NCBI RefSeq assembly: GCF_900112455.1 | Contig: NZ_FOLT01000004.1 | Span: 93,981-157,980 of the forward strand | Source: Alkalibacterium subtropicum | GTDB taxonomy: Bacteria; Bacillota; Bacilli; Lactobacillales; Carnobacteriaceae_A | Length of the DNA stretch: 64,000 nt | Direction of reading: 5' to 3' | Position numbers and translations under genes: made by a program | Notes under the pieces: model-generated | Database searches by the model: none | Seen by the model: the letters and a program-made list of their open reading frames with translations, nothing else | What the model was told of the DNA's origin: nothing | Shown: in pieces, positions 8,579 to 17,180 of the stretch | Numbering within the stretch: the first letter of the stretch is position 1 | Layout: the number at the start of each line of letters is the position of its first letter

Positions 8579-10506
8579 TTATCCTCCTCCTCTTTGATCG
8601 TTAAATTTTCTACATATTTTCTTCCCATGAGGTGTTTCTTTTTCCGATAGTCTTTAGACTTGAACACGATATCAAAATCATAGTCTGCGGGATAAAGTTC
8701 TTCCGCTTTTATATGAAGCGTCAAGCGTTTATGGTTGATGGTTTTCTTATTATTCTTTACCTGGACGATATAATCGCCCTTAGCATCCGGCCCCTGGTAG
8801 ATGATTCCTTTTTCATTGTCAGGAGAGATTTTCACATTATCTCCTTGACTAAAAAGTATCCACTCTTTTTGCTGCTTCACTTTTTTCTTAGTTTTGAAAT
8901 AACGATCGACTGCAAGCTGTTTTTGATAACTACGTTTGAATTGTTCTTTTTCTTCATAGTGATACTGCTTTCCAGTTGTTTCATATGTCAACTCGTGAGC
9001 TTTTTGGACGAGTTTCGGATGCATGCCCAGTTTCATTGCAATGGGAAAAGCTTGGCTATCCCCAGCCTCCCCTAACAAAAGACGATACGTCGGTTGAAGA
9101 GATTCAACGTCAAATTCCATCGACCCATTCAAAAAGCCGGATTTTTTCTGAGCCAGTCTTTTCAATTCACTGTAATGAGTCGTCGCAAGCAAGGCTGCGC
9201 CTTTGTTGACCAGCTGCTCCATGATTATCTGTGCTAATGCCATACCTTCCCGCGGATCGGTACCGGACCCCAGTTCATCCAAGAGGACGAGCGTATTGTC
9301 GTTTGCCTCTTCAAGAATATGAATGATATTTTTCAAACGTGAACTGAATGTACTCAGATTTTCATCCATACTTTGACCATCACCCATATCGACATACACA
9401 CGTGAAAACAGGTGAAGACTCGTCCCCTTTTCTGCTGGAATCATGAGCCCTGTCTGTGCCATCAAAACCAGCAGACCTAATGTTTTTAACGTGACCGTCT
9501 TCCCTCCTGTATTTGGACCTGTAATGATCAAGGCACGGTCAGCCCTGTTTAAACAAAAAGATAAGGGAACCGCGTTACTTCCAAGCAAGGGATGACGGGC
9601 GTTGTTCAAAGTAAGCGTGTGATTTTCATTTAATTCGGGTATCGTTCCCCCGATCACCAGACCATATTTTGCCTTGGCAAACAATACGTCGTAATAAAGC
9701 ATCGTTTCCACTGCAATAGTGATTTCGTTTTCTTTCTCAAGAATCATGCCGGTCAGTGTGTGTAAAATCTGTTGCACTATATTCTCCTCAGATATCCTTA
9801 ATAGATCAAGCTCCTGGATAACTGTTTCTACTGTTTTTGGCATGATGAATACCGTGGCCCCTGATGACGATACATCAACAGCTGTTCCTTCTATTTTGTT
9901 TTGAAACTCTCTTTTTATTTGCAGTGCATAGTTCCCGTTTTTCTCGATGACATGACTCTCCTGTAAATAGGTTTTTAACCGGGGAGACCGAGCGAGGGAT
10001 TCAGCCTTTTCTCTGGCTTCCGTTTGCTTTTTCCTTATCAGTCTCCTGGTCTTTGCTAATTCAGGCGTAGCCTGGTCATCGATCTGTCCATGATTCAAGC
10101 TTCCTTCCAGCTCACTTTCCAGTTCTGTCAGATCTGCGATCGACCAGACATAAGTAGCAATGATTGGAGCTAATGATTCTTTATCTTTCATAAACTGTTT
10201 CAGTTTTTGACAGTGTCTCAGGAAAGATAAAACTTCTGATAACTGGTCCACTCTTAAAGCGAGACCTTTATGACTCTGCTGTAAAAAGTGCTCTATTCCG
10301 CTCAAAGGATAAATCGGTACACTTGCACTTTTCTTTAAAATAGCTACCGCCTCTCTATTCTCTTCAAACATACGCTCAAGCTGCTGTTTATTGAATAACG
10401 GTTGACTCTTCTTAATGACCTGCTTTGCTTTTTCAGTTGACGCTTCTCTGGAAACCTGTTCTAAAATCCTGGTATACTCTAACATTTCAAAAGTATTATT
10501 TTCCAC
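8575..10506 (-). CDS. MutS2-like ATPase lacking the Smr nuclease domain
   Basis: A 643-residue member of the MutS2 family. The N-terminal lever/clamp helices span about 1-280. The ATPase follows: LIITGPNTGGKTVTLKT (Walker A, about 328-345), YVDMGDGQS, STFSSRLKNI (signature) and TLVLLDELGSGTDP (Walker B), then a LLATTHYSELK histidine switch. After the ATPase come a charged helix and a small KOW-like region. Full MutS2 proteins are near 780 residues and end in an Smr nuclease domain; here the chain stops with a basic tail instead. MutS2 homologues act on branched DNA or on collided ribosomes; which applies to this short form is unknown. Confidence 0.9.
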   Translation of the reverse strand: MENNTFEMLEYTRILEQVSREASTEKAKQVIKKSQPLFNKQQLERMFEENREAVAILKKSASVPIYPLSGIEHFLQQSHKGLALRVDQLSEVLSFLRHCQKLKQFMKDKESLAPIIATYVWSIADLTELESELEGSLNHGQIDDQATPELAKTRRLIRKKQTEAREKAESLARSPRLKTYLQESHVIEKNGNYALQIKREFQNKIEGTAVDVSSSGATVFIMPKTVETVIQELDLLRISEENIVQQILHTLTGMILEKENEITIAVETMLYYDVLFAKAKYGLVIGGTIPELNENHTLTLNNARHPLLGSNAVPLSFCLNRADRALIITGPNTGGKTVTLKTLGLLVLMAQTGLMIPAEKGTSLHLFSRVYVDMGDGQSMDENLSTFSSRLKNIIHILEEANDNTLVLLDELGSGTDPREGMALAQIIMEQLVNKGAALLATTHYSELKRLAQKKSGFLNGSMEFDVESLQPTYRLLLGEAGDSQAFPIAMKLGMHPKLVQKAHELTYETTGKQYHYEEKEQFKRSYQKQLAVDRYFKTKKKVKQQKEWILFSQGDNVKISPDNEKGIIYQGPDAKGDYIVQVKNNKKTINHKRLTLHIKAEELYPADYDFDIVFKSKDYRKKKHLMGRKYVENLTIKEEEDK

Positions 10507-10556
10507 TGTGATTCTCCTTGTTATTTAATTCATGTTTTAAACATCATATTTTATAT

Positions 10557-10591
10557 ACAAAAAACCGTTTTAAGCCAAGCTTAAAACGGTT
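10557..10591 (-). terminator. Strong hairpin with T tract in the leader of the MutS2-like gene
   Basis: AACCGTTTTAAGC and GCTTAAAACGGTT form a perfect 13-base stem with a three-base loop; on the minus strand it is followed by about seven T. It lies only 50-85 bases upstream of the gene it precedes, so it is either the end of an upstream transcript or an attenuator. Confidence 0.75.
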
Positions 10592-10615
10592 GATAGACCC
10601 TTCACACTTCTTTAT

Positions 10616-10630
10616 ATGGAAGCGTTTACC
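10616..10630. promoter_or_regulatory. Possible CcpA (cre) site upstream of the MutS2-like gene
   Basis: ATGGAAGCGTTTACC fits the consensus WTGNAANCGNWNNCW at 14 of 15 positions. It lies between two terminator-like hairpins, about 110 bases upstream of the gene. Confidence 0.3.
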
Positions 10631-10680
10631 AAAAGTGAATGAGATAAGATTTTGCTCTCACTTATAGTAATCCTCCAAAT

Positions 10681-10706
10681 AAAAAAACTATGACAAATAG
10701 CCATAG
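10681..10706 (-). terminator. Second terminator-like hairpin upstream of the MutS2-like gene
   Basis: On the minus strand CTATGGC and GTCATAG form a seven-base stem (one G-U pair) with a five-base loop, followed by seven T. Confidence 0.5.
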
Positions 10707-10888
10707 CTTAAAAGTCTTCGCTTTATCCGCATGCTAGCTTGTTCTTAATATTCTTGAAAGGCAACACAAATAAACCAGCATCCAGCTGATTTTTTACCAT
10801 TTCAAGTCATATCCAATTGTATGGATTAATTAAGAACACACGCACTCATAAAAAAGACTCCTTATTTGTGAAGGGATATATTTCCAAC

Positions 10889-11020
10889 TCAAGTATAGCG
10901 AAGACGAAGACGGTTGTAAACCATGAATACTTGGCGATAGGCATTACGCGACAAATATGGAGCAGCCTCTTCAACAAGACCGAGAATAGGTAAGACATTC
11001 GTATATTTATTGTAGCTGTT
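10889..11020 (-). pseudogene. Possible remnant of a degraded coding sequence
   Basis: On the minus strand a 43-codon open frame without a start reads like protein (VLPILGLVEEAAPYLSRNAY, then more basic residues) and ends in TGA at 10889. A neighbouring segment in another frame (about 11023-11090) reads IQRVFRQKNSGISKPSDVKQ. Together they suggest the C-terminal end of a gene broken by a frameshift, perhaps a transposase, but no family is recognised. This is a weak call. Confidence 0.25.
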
Positions 11021-11117
11021 TTACATCCGAGGGCTTTGATATGCCGCTGTTTTTTTGTCTAAAAACCCGCTGAATTTTGACCTTTCGCGAAGTCACGCTG
11101 GATAGACCTTTAGTACA

Positions 11118-11732
11118 TTATTTGATTTTGCGGAAAATATAATTTTCAGCTGTGGATTTATACTTGGGGCCTTTCATCTGTTCGTTTATCTTTGCCAGAT
11201 CAATACTTTGACTACTTGGTAACACAAAATAGGTATCCAAATGGGTACGGATGATTTTATTATTCTTTCCAACGACCCCGATGAATTCAAAATCATCATC
11301 GAATTTTGCTAAAGTAGCATCGCCATGACTATCGTTGCACAATAAAATACCGCCCGTCTTCAAATACTTTTTGGTTGCCTGCCCAACAAAGCCACCATAT
11401 TGAGAAATGATCAGATCGACCGGTTCGATATCCAAGGCTTCTGTATAGTCCTGACCTAAAAACACGATGTCACATGGAGCCTCATACTCTTTATTTTCAT
11501 TGATATATTCCTTGATTGGCTCTATTTTTCTGAAAAATTTAATGGCACCTTTGAAATTATCCACGTAAATTGCCTGAGGTATAACTAAAGATGGCGCAAT
11601 ATCAATATGACTGCCTGGATAAAGGACACGTTTGACGTCATACTTTTTCGTTACTGATTCATACAGACCTTTTCTATCCCCGATTTTGTCTTGGTATTCG
11701 AGGAATTCCTCTGCTACAGTGCTTTTATTCAT
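11118..11732 (-). CDS. Uncharacterised protein with a methyltransferase-like fold
   Basis: A 204-residue soluble protein. The pattern KRVLYPGSHIDIAPSLVIPQ followed by AIYVDNF resembles the first strand-loop and second strand of a Rossmann methyltransferase, but the glycine-rich SAM loop is replaced by PGSHIDIA, so SAM binding is doubtful. A later PVDLIISQYGGFVGQATKKY and GGILLCNDSHGDA fit strands 4 and 5. AGAGGT precedes the ATG. It follows the creatininase gene by 97 bases and may share its transcript. No function is assigned. Confidence 0.75.
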   Translation of the reverse strand: MNKSTVAEEFLEYQDKIGDRKGLYESVTKKYDVKRVLYPGSHIDIAPSLVIPQAIYVDNFKGAIKFFRKIEPIKEYINENKEYEAPCDIVFLGQDYTEALDIEPVDLIISQYGGFVGQATKKYLKTGGILLCNDSHGDATLAKFDDDFEFIGVVGKNNKIIRTHLDTYFVLPSSQSIDLAKINEQMKGPKYKSTAENYIFRKIK

Positions 11733-11829
11733 TTCGCTACACCTCTTATGTTAGATTTAAATTCAGGGATGCGACTCTAAGATGTTTTGCAGCTATTTCA
11801 TTTCCCATATTTTATTCAAGTCAACCCCA

Positions 11830-12549
11830 TCAGTGATCTTTCTTCAGTAATTCTACTACCCGGTCGACAACATCGTCCCACAGCCTTTTCCCCAGCTCGG
11901 CACTCGCTTGAGTAGGATCACCGATAACCCCCGTTTTAGAATAATTGCTGAAATCTAAATCAGGATCTCCCCAATCGGGTTCGTCACTATGAGGATTTTT
12001 TATTTTATCTTCCCTTACATTTTCCGGATGCCTGTATAGTGTGACCGACGTTGTAAAGCTATCCGCATGTCCACCGGCTACCTTGGGATCACCGCAGGAG
12101 CACCAGGCTTCATAAAAAGGATGCTGTAAAGTCGAAACTTCAGCTTCTTCGTTCTGAGAATTGAATTTATCAATTACACGATCAACCTTATGTCCACCAC
12201 AACCTCGCCAAATGAACAACTTTTTAAATCCCTGATCAGAAAGAGACTGAAGAACAGCGGAGATTATTTCCTCATGCAACTTTTGAGGAATATTGATATA
12301 ACCACTTCCAAAATTTTTATGTTCCGGTGTAGGACCAAAGGGGATTGCAGGCAGCACCAGTGTTTTTATATTGTATTTATCCAAAGCTTTTCCGGATACA
12401 TCCATCATCAATTCTTCTGCGAACCAGGTATCAAAATCAACGGTGACATGGGGTCCCTGCTGTTCTGTACACCCGGTTGGAATAATGATGCTGTAATCCT
12501 CTTTGGCTTTCTGTGCGATTTCTAAGTAGGTCAGCTTCCCATAATGCAT
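11830..12549 (-). CDS. Creatininase family amidohydrolase
   Basis: A 239-residue protein of the creatininase/MftE fold. IIIPTGCTEQQGPHVTVDFD carries the metal ligands Glu, His and Asp of the family; FIWRGCGGHK and the later GGHADSFTTS carry the remaining His/Glu-type ligands. Members hydrolyse cyclic amides or act in peptide maturation; the substrate here is unknown. Its ribosome binding site AAAGGAG forms the last codons of the truncated AraC gene upstream, two bases away, so the two are translationally linked. Confidence 0.88.
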   Translation of the reverse strand: MHYGKLTYLEIAQKAKEDYSIIIPTGCTEQQGPHVTVDFDTWFAEELMMDVSGKALDKYNIKTLVLPAIPFGPTPEHKNFGSGYINIPQKLHEEIISAVLQSLSDQGFKKLFIWRGCGGHKVDRVIDKFNSQNEEAEVSTLQHPFYEAWCSCGDPKVAGGHADSFTTSVTLYRHPENVREDKIKNPHSDEPDWGDPDLDFSNYSKTGVIGDPTQASAELGKRLWDDVVDRVVELLKKDH

Positions 12550-12551
12550 TT

Positions 12552-13025
12552 TTAAACTCCTTTATATGGGTCTTGATCAATTCCGATTGTAATACTTTTC
12601 CCAACTACTTTGTATTCACCCTTTTCTACTATTCTGTAACTCATCTCTTTGTCTTCTTTTATTGAAATATGAAAAGAAATGCGAGGATAGGCTTTCAACT
12701 GAGTCCCCATATTACGGGCCATTGTAGGCGTTACCCCATGCAGCTTGTAAAATGCACGGGTAAAGGCATCCGGTGACTGATAACCATATTTTAGTGCAAG
12801 ATCTATTACTCTAACATCACTATTTTGAACTTCAAATGCTGCAAGAGTAAGCCGCCTGCGTCTAATATACTCCGATAATGGAATATCAATAATAAAAGAA
12901 AACATTCGTTGAAAATGATAGACAGAACAACAAGCCATTTTTGCTGCTACAGCGTAGTCTATTTCATTAGTGAGATTATCTTCTATATAATTTATCGCTC
13001 CATTCATTCTTTGTAACCAGTCCAT
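12552..13025 (-). CDS. AraC family regulator with truncated effector domain
   Basis: A 157-residue protein. Residues 1-105 are a complete AraC double helix-turn-helix ([58 protein letters not shown]). Then a GyrI-like effector-binding domain starts ([16 protein letters not shown]) but stops after about 20 residues at [10 protein letters not shown]. Full regulators of this design are near 280-290 residues, so about 130 residues are missing. The start at 13025 is chosen because AAGGAGG lies eight bases before it; a longer frame to 13130 lacks such a site. The DNA-binding part may still work. Confidence 0.85.
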   Translation of the reverse strand: MDWLQRMNGAINYIEDNLTNEIDYAVAAKMACCSVYHFQRMFSFIIDIPLSEYIRRRRLTLAAFEVQNSDVRVIDLALKYGYQSPDAFTRAFYKLHGVTPTMARNMGTQLKAYPRISFHISIKEDKEMSYRIVEKGEYKVVGKSITIGIDQDPYKGV

Positions 13026-13325
13026 CCTCTTAACCTCCTTCTCATCCCAACTATAATAGAGACATGCAAAATCTTCCCGATTTTCTATGCACGATATTGC
13101 AGGATTCATTTTTAACTCATTTATTTTCATCTCTTACAGCTTATATCATCCTCTATCAATGGGAAATTTTAAACTAATATTTTTTGGCACTAAGCTTAGA
13201 ACAATTGGCGATTTGCCTTCTGGTTCAAAATAGTAAGTGAAATCTTTTTGACTACTGTCAGTGAATTGTACCCCTTTCACGTGCTTATTTAATTGCAGAC
13301 CTCACTATAGTCTTGAATAGTTTTA
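13026..13325. other. Intergenic region without recognised features
   Basis: No supported coding frame, RNA or strong hairpin is seen. The upstream signals of the AraC gene must lie in its left part. Confidence 0.35.
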
Positions 13326-14348
13326 TCACTCAGCTGCCAGCACAGTGCGCATGGCTAATCTGACACCAGTACTGGGCGAGGCGATTTGCGAGACATCACC
13401 GACAATAAACAGATCCTTCTCCAGACAATAGAAGGCAAAAGCACCTGTCGAACCCGAGTGACCAACCAATGTGTATTTTTTCCCAAACGGGTATGATGCA
13501 GTGATTTTCATATATCCCCCCATATAGTGAATAGGGTAGAAAGACATCTGAAGCGGATTGCTCTGTGCCTGCTTGGAGAAGAAAGTTTTATCAAAAAGTT
13601 CTCCCTTCCAAAAAGCCTTGATAAAAATCATTAGTTCCCGTGCCGTTGTGACTCCCCCGCCACTCGCATAACAGCTGCGAATAAACAAAGGCCTATATAA
13701 ACGCTGATCCTTATAGTACGTATGTGGGATGAAGTCACTTTCCGTGTTAGCAAGATAGGTGTGTTTGAGGTTCAATGGAGAAAATATGTATTTTTCATAA
13801 GCCTCCTGCAGCGTAGAAGCATTTGCTGCCTCAATGATTTTACCCAGCAAGTCAAAGTTAACATCTGAATAGTAAGCTTTTCTTTTCGTTCCCGGTATAA
13901 ATCGGGCTTTCATATGTTTAATCCATTCAAGTTCCTCTTCAAATGAATAGGAGAAATCCCGATCTTTCACTTTTGAAAAAACAGGTTTCGTCCCTGTCAG
14001 ATAAAAATCAGGCAAACCACTTGTCTGTGATAGTAAATGCTCTATAGTAAGCTCAAAGGTATACTCTTTACCCTTAAAAACATGAAGTCCGGAAATCTCT
14101 TCTTTAGACAAATAATTAGATAATTCATCTTTTAAATTTAATTTACCCTCCTGAACCAAGGCATAAATACAGGTAGTTGTTAAAAGCTTTGTTGTACTAG
14201 CCATAAGCATCGGAGTATCAATATCTCGCTTATACTCTCTAGTAAAGTTGAAATCCCCAGATGCATTACCAATCATCAGTACGCTCTCAAAAATTTTATT
14301 AGAGGACGTCAATTTCTTGAAATTTTTTTCGATTTTGGTAGTGTCCAC
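13326..14348 (-). CDS. Serine hydrolase of the beta-lactamase family
   Basis: A 340-residue protein with the class C beta-lactamase/esterase motifs: STTK (Ser51-Lys54), YSDVN around residue 160 and GHSGSTGAF near the C-terminus (third motif HSG). No signal peptide is obvious, so it may act in the cytoplasm as an esterase or peptidase. The start codon is GTG with AAAGGA ten bases upstream. A paralogue with the same layout lies at 15809-16900, on the other side of the sugar dehydrogenase gene. The substrate is unknown. Confidence 0.88.
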   Translation of the reverse strand: MDTTKIEKNFKKLTSSNKIFESVLMIGNASGDFNFTREYKRDIDTPMLMASTTKLLTTTCIYALVQEGKLNLKDELSNYLSKEEISGLHVFKGKEYTFELTIEHLLSQTSGLPDFYLTGTKPVFSKVKDRDFSYSFEEELEWIKHMKARFIPGTKRKAYYSDVNFDLLGKIIEAANASTLQEAYEKYIFSPLNLKHTYLANTESDFIPHTYYKDQRLYRPLFIRSCYASGGGVTTARELMIFIKAFWKGELFDKTFFSKQAQSNPLQMSFYPIHYMGGYMKITASYPFGKKYTLVGHSGSTGAFAFYCLEKDLFIVGDVSQIASPSTGVRLAMRTVLAAE

Positions 14349-14555
14349 AGTGCTATCATCCTTTCGTACCTTATTAATAATGCTGCACTACAAGATTCTA
14401 TGTTAATGCCCCGTAAGAGGAAGCTCTCCCATACAAAGATTTGAGAGAGCTTAAACCACTTAATAAGTTTTTCGAAATTTTTCACACCTGGATTAATATC
14501 AGACTTTCTCGCTTTATTTTTGCCGCCTGCTTTGTCGACCACCCTTTAACTTCAT

Positions 14556-15743
14556 TTAATCCGGAATGGAGAGCCGATACAGCTGGTCGTCATTTCCTTC
14601 CGGATCGCCGCGACCGTCTGTATTATTACTGATGAAAAAAAGCAACTCATCTGCTATCTCAACATCACGAATGCGACCAAAACCTGAGATCACTTCTCGC
14701 TGTTCTTCGGTCTCAAGATCAAATGCATACACAGCTGATCCCCTTAGTCCTGCGACATATAGTTTCCCGTCATAGTAATCCATTCCAGAAGGGGCCCAGG
14801 TCTCTTCATCTCCAGAAGTAAATAGCGGTGTTCTCATCCCTTCTTCTTCCTCATTGCCTTCAATGATCGGCCAGCCGTAGTTTTCACCCGCTTCTATCTG
14901 ATTGATCTCATCATTTGCATCGCTGCCGTGTTCGCTTGCGTACATCGTCCCGTCAGACGCCCAGGTCAGCCCTTGAGGATTTCGGTGACCATAACTGTAA
15001 ACATAAGAATCTTGATACGGGTTGTCCTCCGGTATCGATCCATCAAGGTTCATTCTCAAGATTTTGCCCGCCAGCGAATCCAGATCCTGTGCCAGTTCGG
15101 GTACAGAAGCGTCACCGGTCGTTGCGTAGAGCAAACCGTCAGGTCCGATTTTAAGTCGGCCTCCATGATGTACTCGCCCACTTGGTATCTCATCAAGCAA
15201 TACACTCTTTTCTGTCCACACCTCTTCGTTCAACTCTAAGGTAATGACCCGGTTCAACGGCCCGTTACTGTCTTCGTAAGTGTAATATGCATAGGCTAAG
15301 TTATTTTCTGAAAAGTCGGGATCCAGTACGAATCCCAGTAACCCTGCTTCTGGAACTAAGGAAAGGTCCTGTTCCAGCTCCACTTCCTGCCTTGTCGCTT
15401 CTCCATTTTCTATTCGTATGATGGTTCCGGTTCTCTCTGTCAAGAAGAAGGTCTCTTCCTCTTTTTCGATCGTCCAGGGTATCTCGAGATTTTCTGCGAC
15501 GACCTCTGGTTCTTCGATTATTTCTTCTTGTTCTTCTTGTTCTTCTTGTTCTGCCTGTTCTTCCTGATGCTCTTCTTCCTCATTTCTCTGTTGTTCTTGC
15601 CCTTCTTCCCGCTCTTGCTGACCATCATCATTTCCCTGTTCACTTGAAGTGATCTCCTGACCGTTACTTTCAGTTGTTTCATCTGTATCCGCACAGCCAG
15701 AAACCATTATCCCTGAAAGCAGGCATAAGAGGATTAGTTTCAT
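14556..15743 (-). CDS. Sugar/sorbosone dehydrogenase-type beta-propeller lipoprotein
   Basis: A 395-residue exported protein. It opens with a lipoprotein signal peptide (MKLILLCLLSGIMVSGC, lipobox VSGC at Cys17), followed by a linker of about 70 residues made almost only of Glu, Gln and Asn. From about residue 80 it is a PQQ-dependent glucose/sorbosone dehydrogenase-like propeller: LEIPWTI, AGLLGFVLDPDF, HHGGRLKIGPDGLLY, YGHRNPQGLTW, EHGSDANDEIN and ENYGWP. Many Gram-positive members lack a known cofactor partner, so activity is uncertain. GAGGTGGAG precedes the ATG. Both flanking genes are serine hydrolases. Confidence 0.9.
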   Translation of the reverse strand: MKLILLCLLSGIMVSGCADTDETTESNGQEITSSEQGNDDGQQEREEGQEQQRNEEEEHQEEQAEQEEQEEQEEIIEEPEVVAENLEIPWTIEKEEETFFLTERTGTIIRIENGEATRQEVELEQDLSLVPEAGLLGFVLDPDFSENNLAYAYYTYEDSNGPLNRVITLELNEEVWTEKSVLLDEIPSGRVHHGGRLKIGPDGLLYATTGDASVPELAQDLDSLAGKILRMNLDGSIPEDNPYQDSYVYSYGHRNPQGLTWASDGTMYASEHGSDANDEINQIEAGENYGWPIIEGNEEEEGMRTPLFTSGDEETWAPSGMDYYDGKLYVAGLRGSAVYAFDLETEEQREVISGFGRIRDVEIADELLFFISNNTDGRGDPEGNDDQLYRLSIPD

Positions 15744-15808
15744 TATTCTCCACCTCTTCCTTCATTACCATAACAGTGAGTTTTCTTTAAGTGGCGGTTC
15801 AAAACGAG

Positions 15809-16900
15809 TTAAGTCTGTCCAATCGATCGGGTATACTTTGACAGCGGTCTCAAAACACTTCGCAGCATGTATTGAACACCTTTTTTTTCATAAGAAAAGT
15901 CATTAAAGTTTCCAATGATGTAAGACTCTGTTTCGGGGTGATAAAACATAAATGCCCCTGTGGCACCTGCAGCTCCCCAGGAATTTAAGGCTGCGGGCAT
16001 CAATAAAGGTACGGTTTTTATCTTCCAGATGCCATAGCCATAGTCAATACCTAAACCGAATTTTGCAGTAGTATTCTTCATATCTTCAAGAGTATCTTTT
16101 GTCACTAGTTGATAGTTCACTAATGCTTTCATGAATTTTAACAGATCTTCGTTAGTAGCCACCACTCCACCACCTGAATAATCCAGACGGCCATATCCTT
16201 CCCTATCATTTAATCTGGTTTCTTTGATAAAAAAATCAGCTGTCGGATACTGGGATATTTCCGCTGGTGCAGAATAGTGCAACATGTATGAGTGTCTCAT
16301 ATCAAGCGGTTCAAAAATATATTTAGTTAAGGCCGCATGAAAGGGTTCACCTGTAATCCTTTCAATGATCAAACCCAGCAAATGGTAATTTGTATCTGTG
16401 TATTTAAAACCTTTCCCGGGAGGAAAATGGGGTTTCGCATTCTTCTTGACCCACATCACGGATTTTTCTGGAGATAAATTCAGACTCTGATCCTTGACCA
16501 GCTTATCCAGAAGGATCCTGAAATCATCAGCTAGCCCTGATGTTTGATTTAAAAGATGTCTGATTTTAATTTCTTCCGTATAGTCCTTTCCTTTGTACAG
16601 ATGCAGCCCCTTTATCAGTTCCGATTGCAGGTGTTTAGACATAGCATCATCAAAAGACAACTCCCCCTTTTCAACCAATAGACCAATAATAGTTGAAGTA
16701 AACAGTTTGCCTACACTAGCCATATAGTGTGGCTGCTGTGGATCGGCAGGTACATTACCCGTGGCTCCTTCTGCAATATTTATGTGGATCCCTGCCTTTT
16801 CTGAATGAACCAGTAAATAAGCATTCTTAAGTTTTTTGTCTTTTTGTACTTTCCTTCTAAATGATCGGTCTATCGATGTGGTTAAATCATCCTTATTCAT
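15809..16900 (-). CDS. Serine hydrolase of the beta-lactamase family, altered third motif
   Basis: A 363-residue paralogue of the gene at 13326-14348. The nucleophile motif SVGK is at Ser62-Lys65 and the YTDTN motif near residue 175. The third motif, HSG in the paralogue, reads AAG here (WGAAGATGAF), so the usual His is missing; some esterases of the family also vary at this place. No signal peptide is seen. AAAGGAG precedes the ATG. The substrate is unknown. Confidence 0.86.
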   Translation of the reverse strand: MNKDDLTTSIDRSFRRKVQKDKKLKNAYLLVHSEKAGIHINIAEGATGNVPADPQQPHYMASVGKLFTSTIIGLLVEKGELSFDDAMSKHLQSELIKGLHLYKGKDYTEEIKIRHLLNQTSGLADDFRILLDKLVKDQSLNLSPEKSVMWVKKNAKPHFPPGKGFKYTDTNYHLLGLIIERITGEPFHAALTKYIFEPLDMRHSYMLHYSAPAEISQYPTADFFIKETRLNDREGYGRLDYSGGGVVATNEDLLKFMKALVNYQLVTKDTLEDMKNTTAKFGLGIDYGYGIWKIKTVPLLMPAALNSWGAAGATGAFMFYHPETESYIIGNFNDFSYEKKGVQYMLRSVLRPLSKYTRSIGQT

Positions 16901-17085
16901 ATATCACGCGCTCCTTTCTGTTAAAGAGTAAACGTCGTCTTTCCTGATTTAAGTCGTTAATTATTTAAGTCTGATTCTTAACATATTTAAATACTGCACT
17001 TCTTAACTGAAGCTGAAAAATGTTACAAATAACAAAAGCATTCGACTTGTGCCTGGCTATTCAAAACTTCAAAAATGTAAGCCAT

Positions 17086-17120
17086 AAAAAAATGAATAAC
17101 TCCAGACAATCTTACTCATT
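17086..17120 (-). terminator. Probable terminator of the N-ATPase operon
   Basis: On the minus strand AATGAGTAA pairs with TTATTCATT (one G-U pair) around a 12-base loop, followed by a run of T. It lies 60-95 bases beyond the atpG stop. Confidence 0.55.
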
Positions 17121-17180
17121 GGTGTCCTTACACCTTTAACGTATAACATGATAGGAATCTGCGCTCTTTTATAGCTGTAC

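Noticed and set aside
10507..11117. T-box leader or riboswitch before the MutS2-like gene
   Set aside because: The T-box sequence AGGGTGGAACCGCG or a close variant was not found, and no known riboswitch core was recognised.
14309..14542. 77-codon minus-strand frame between the sugar dehydrogenase and serine hydrolase genes
   Set aside because: It overlaps the start of the hydrolase in another frame and shows no domain.
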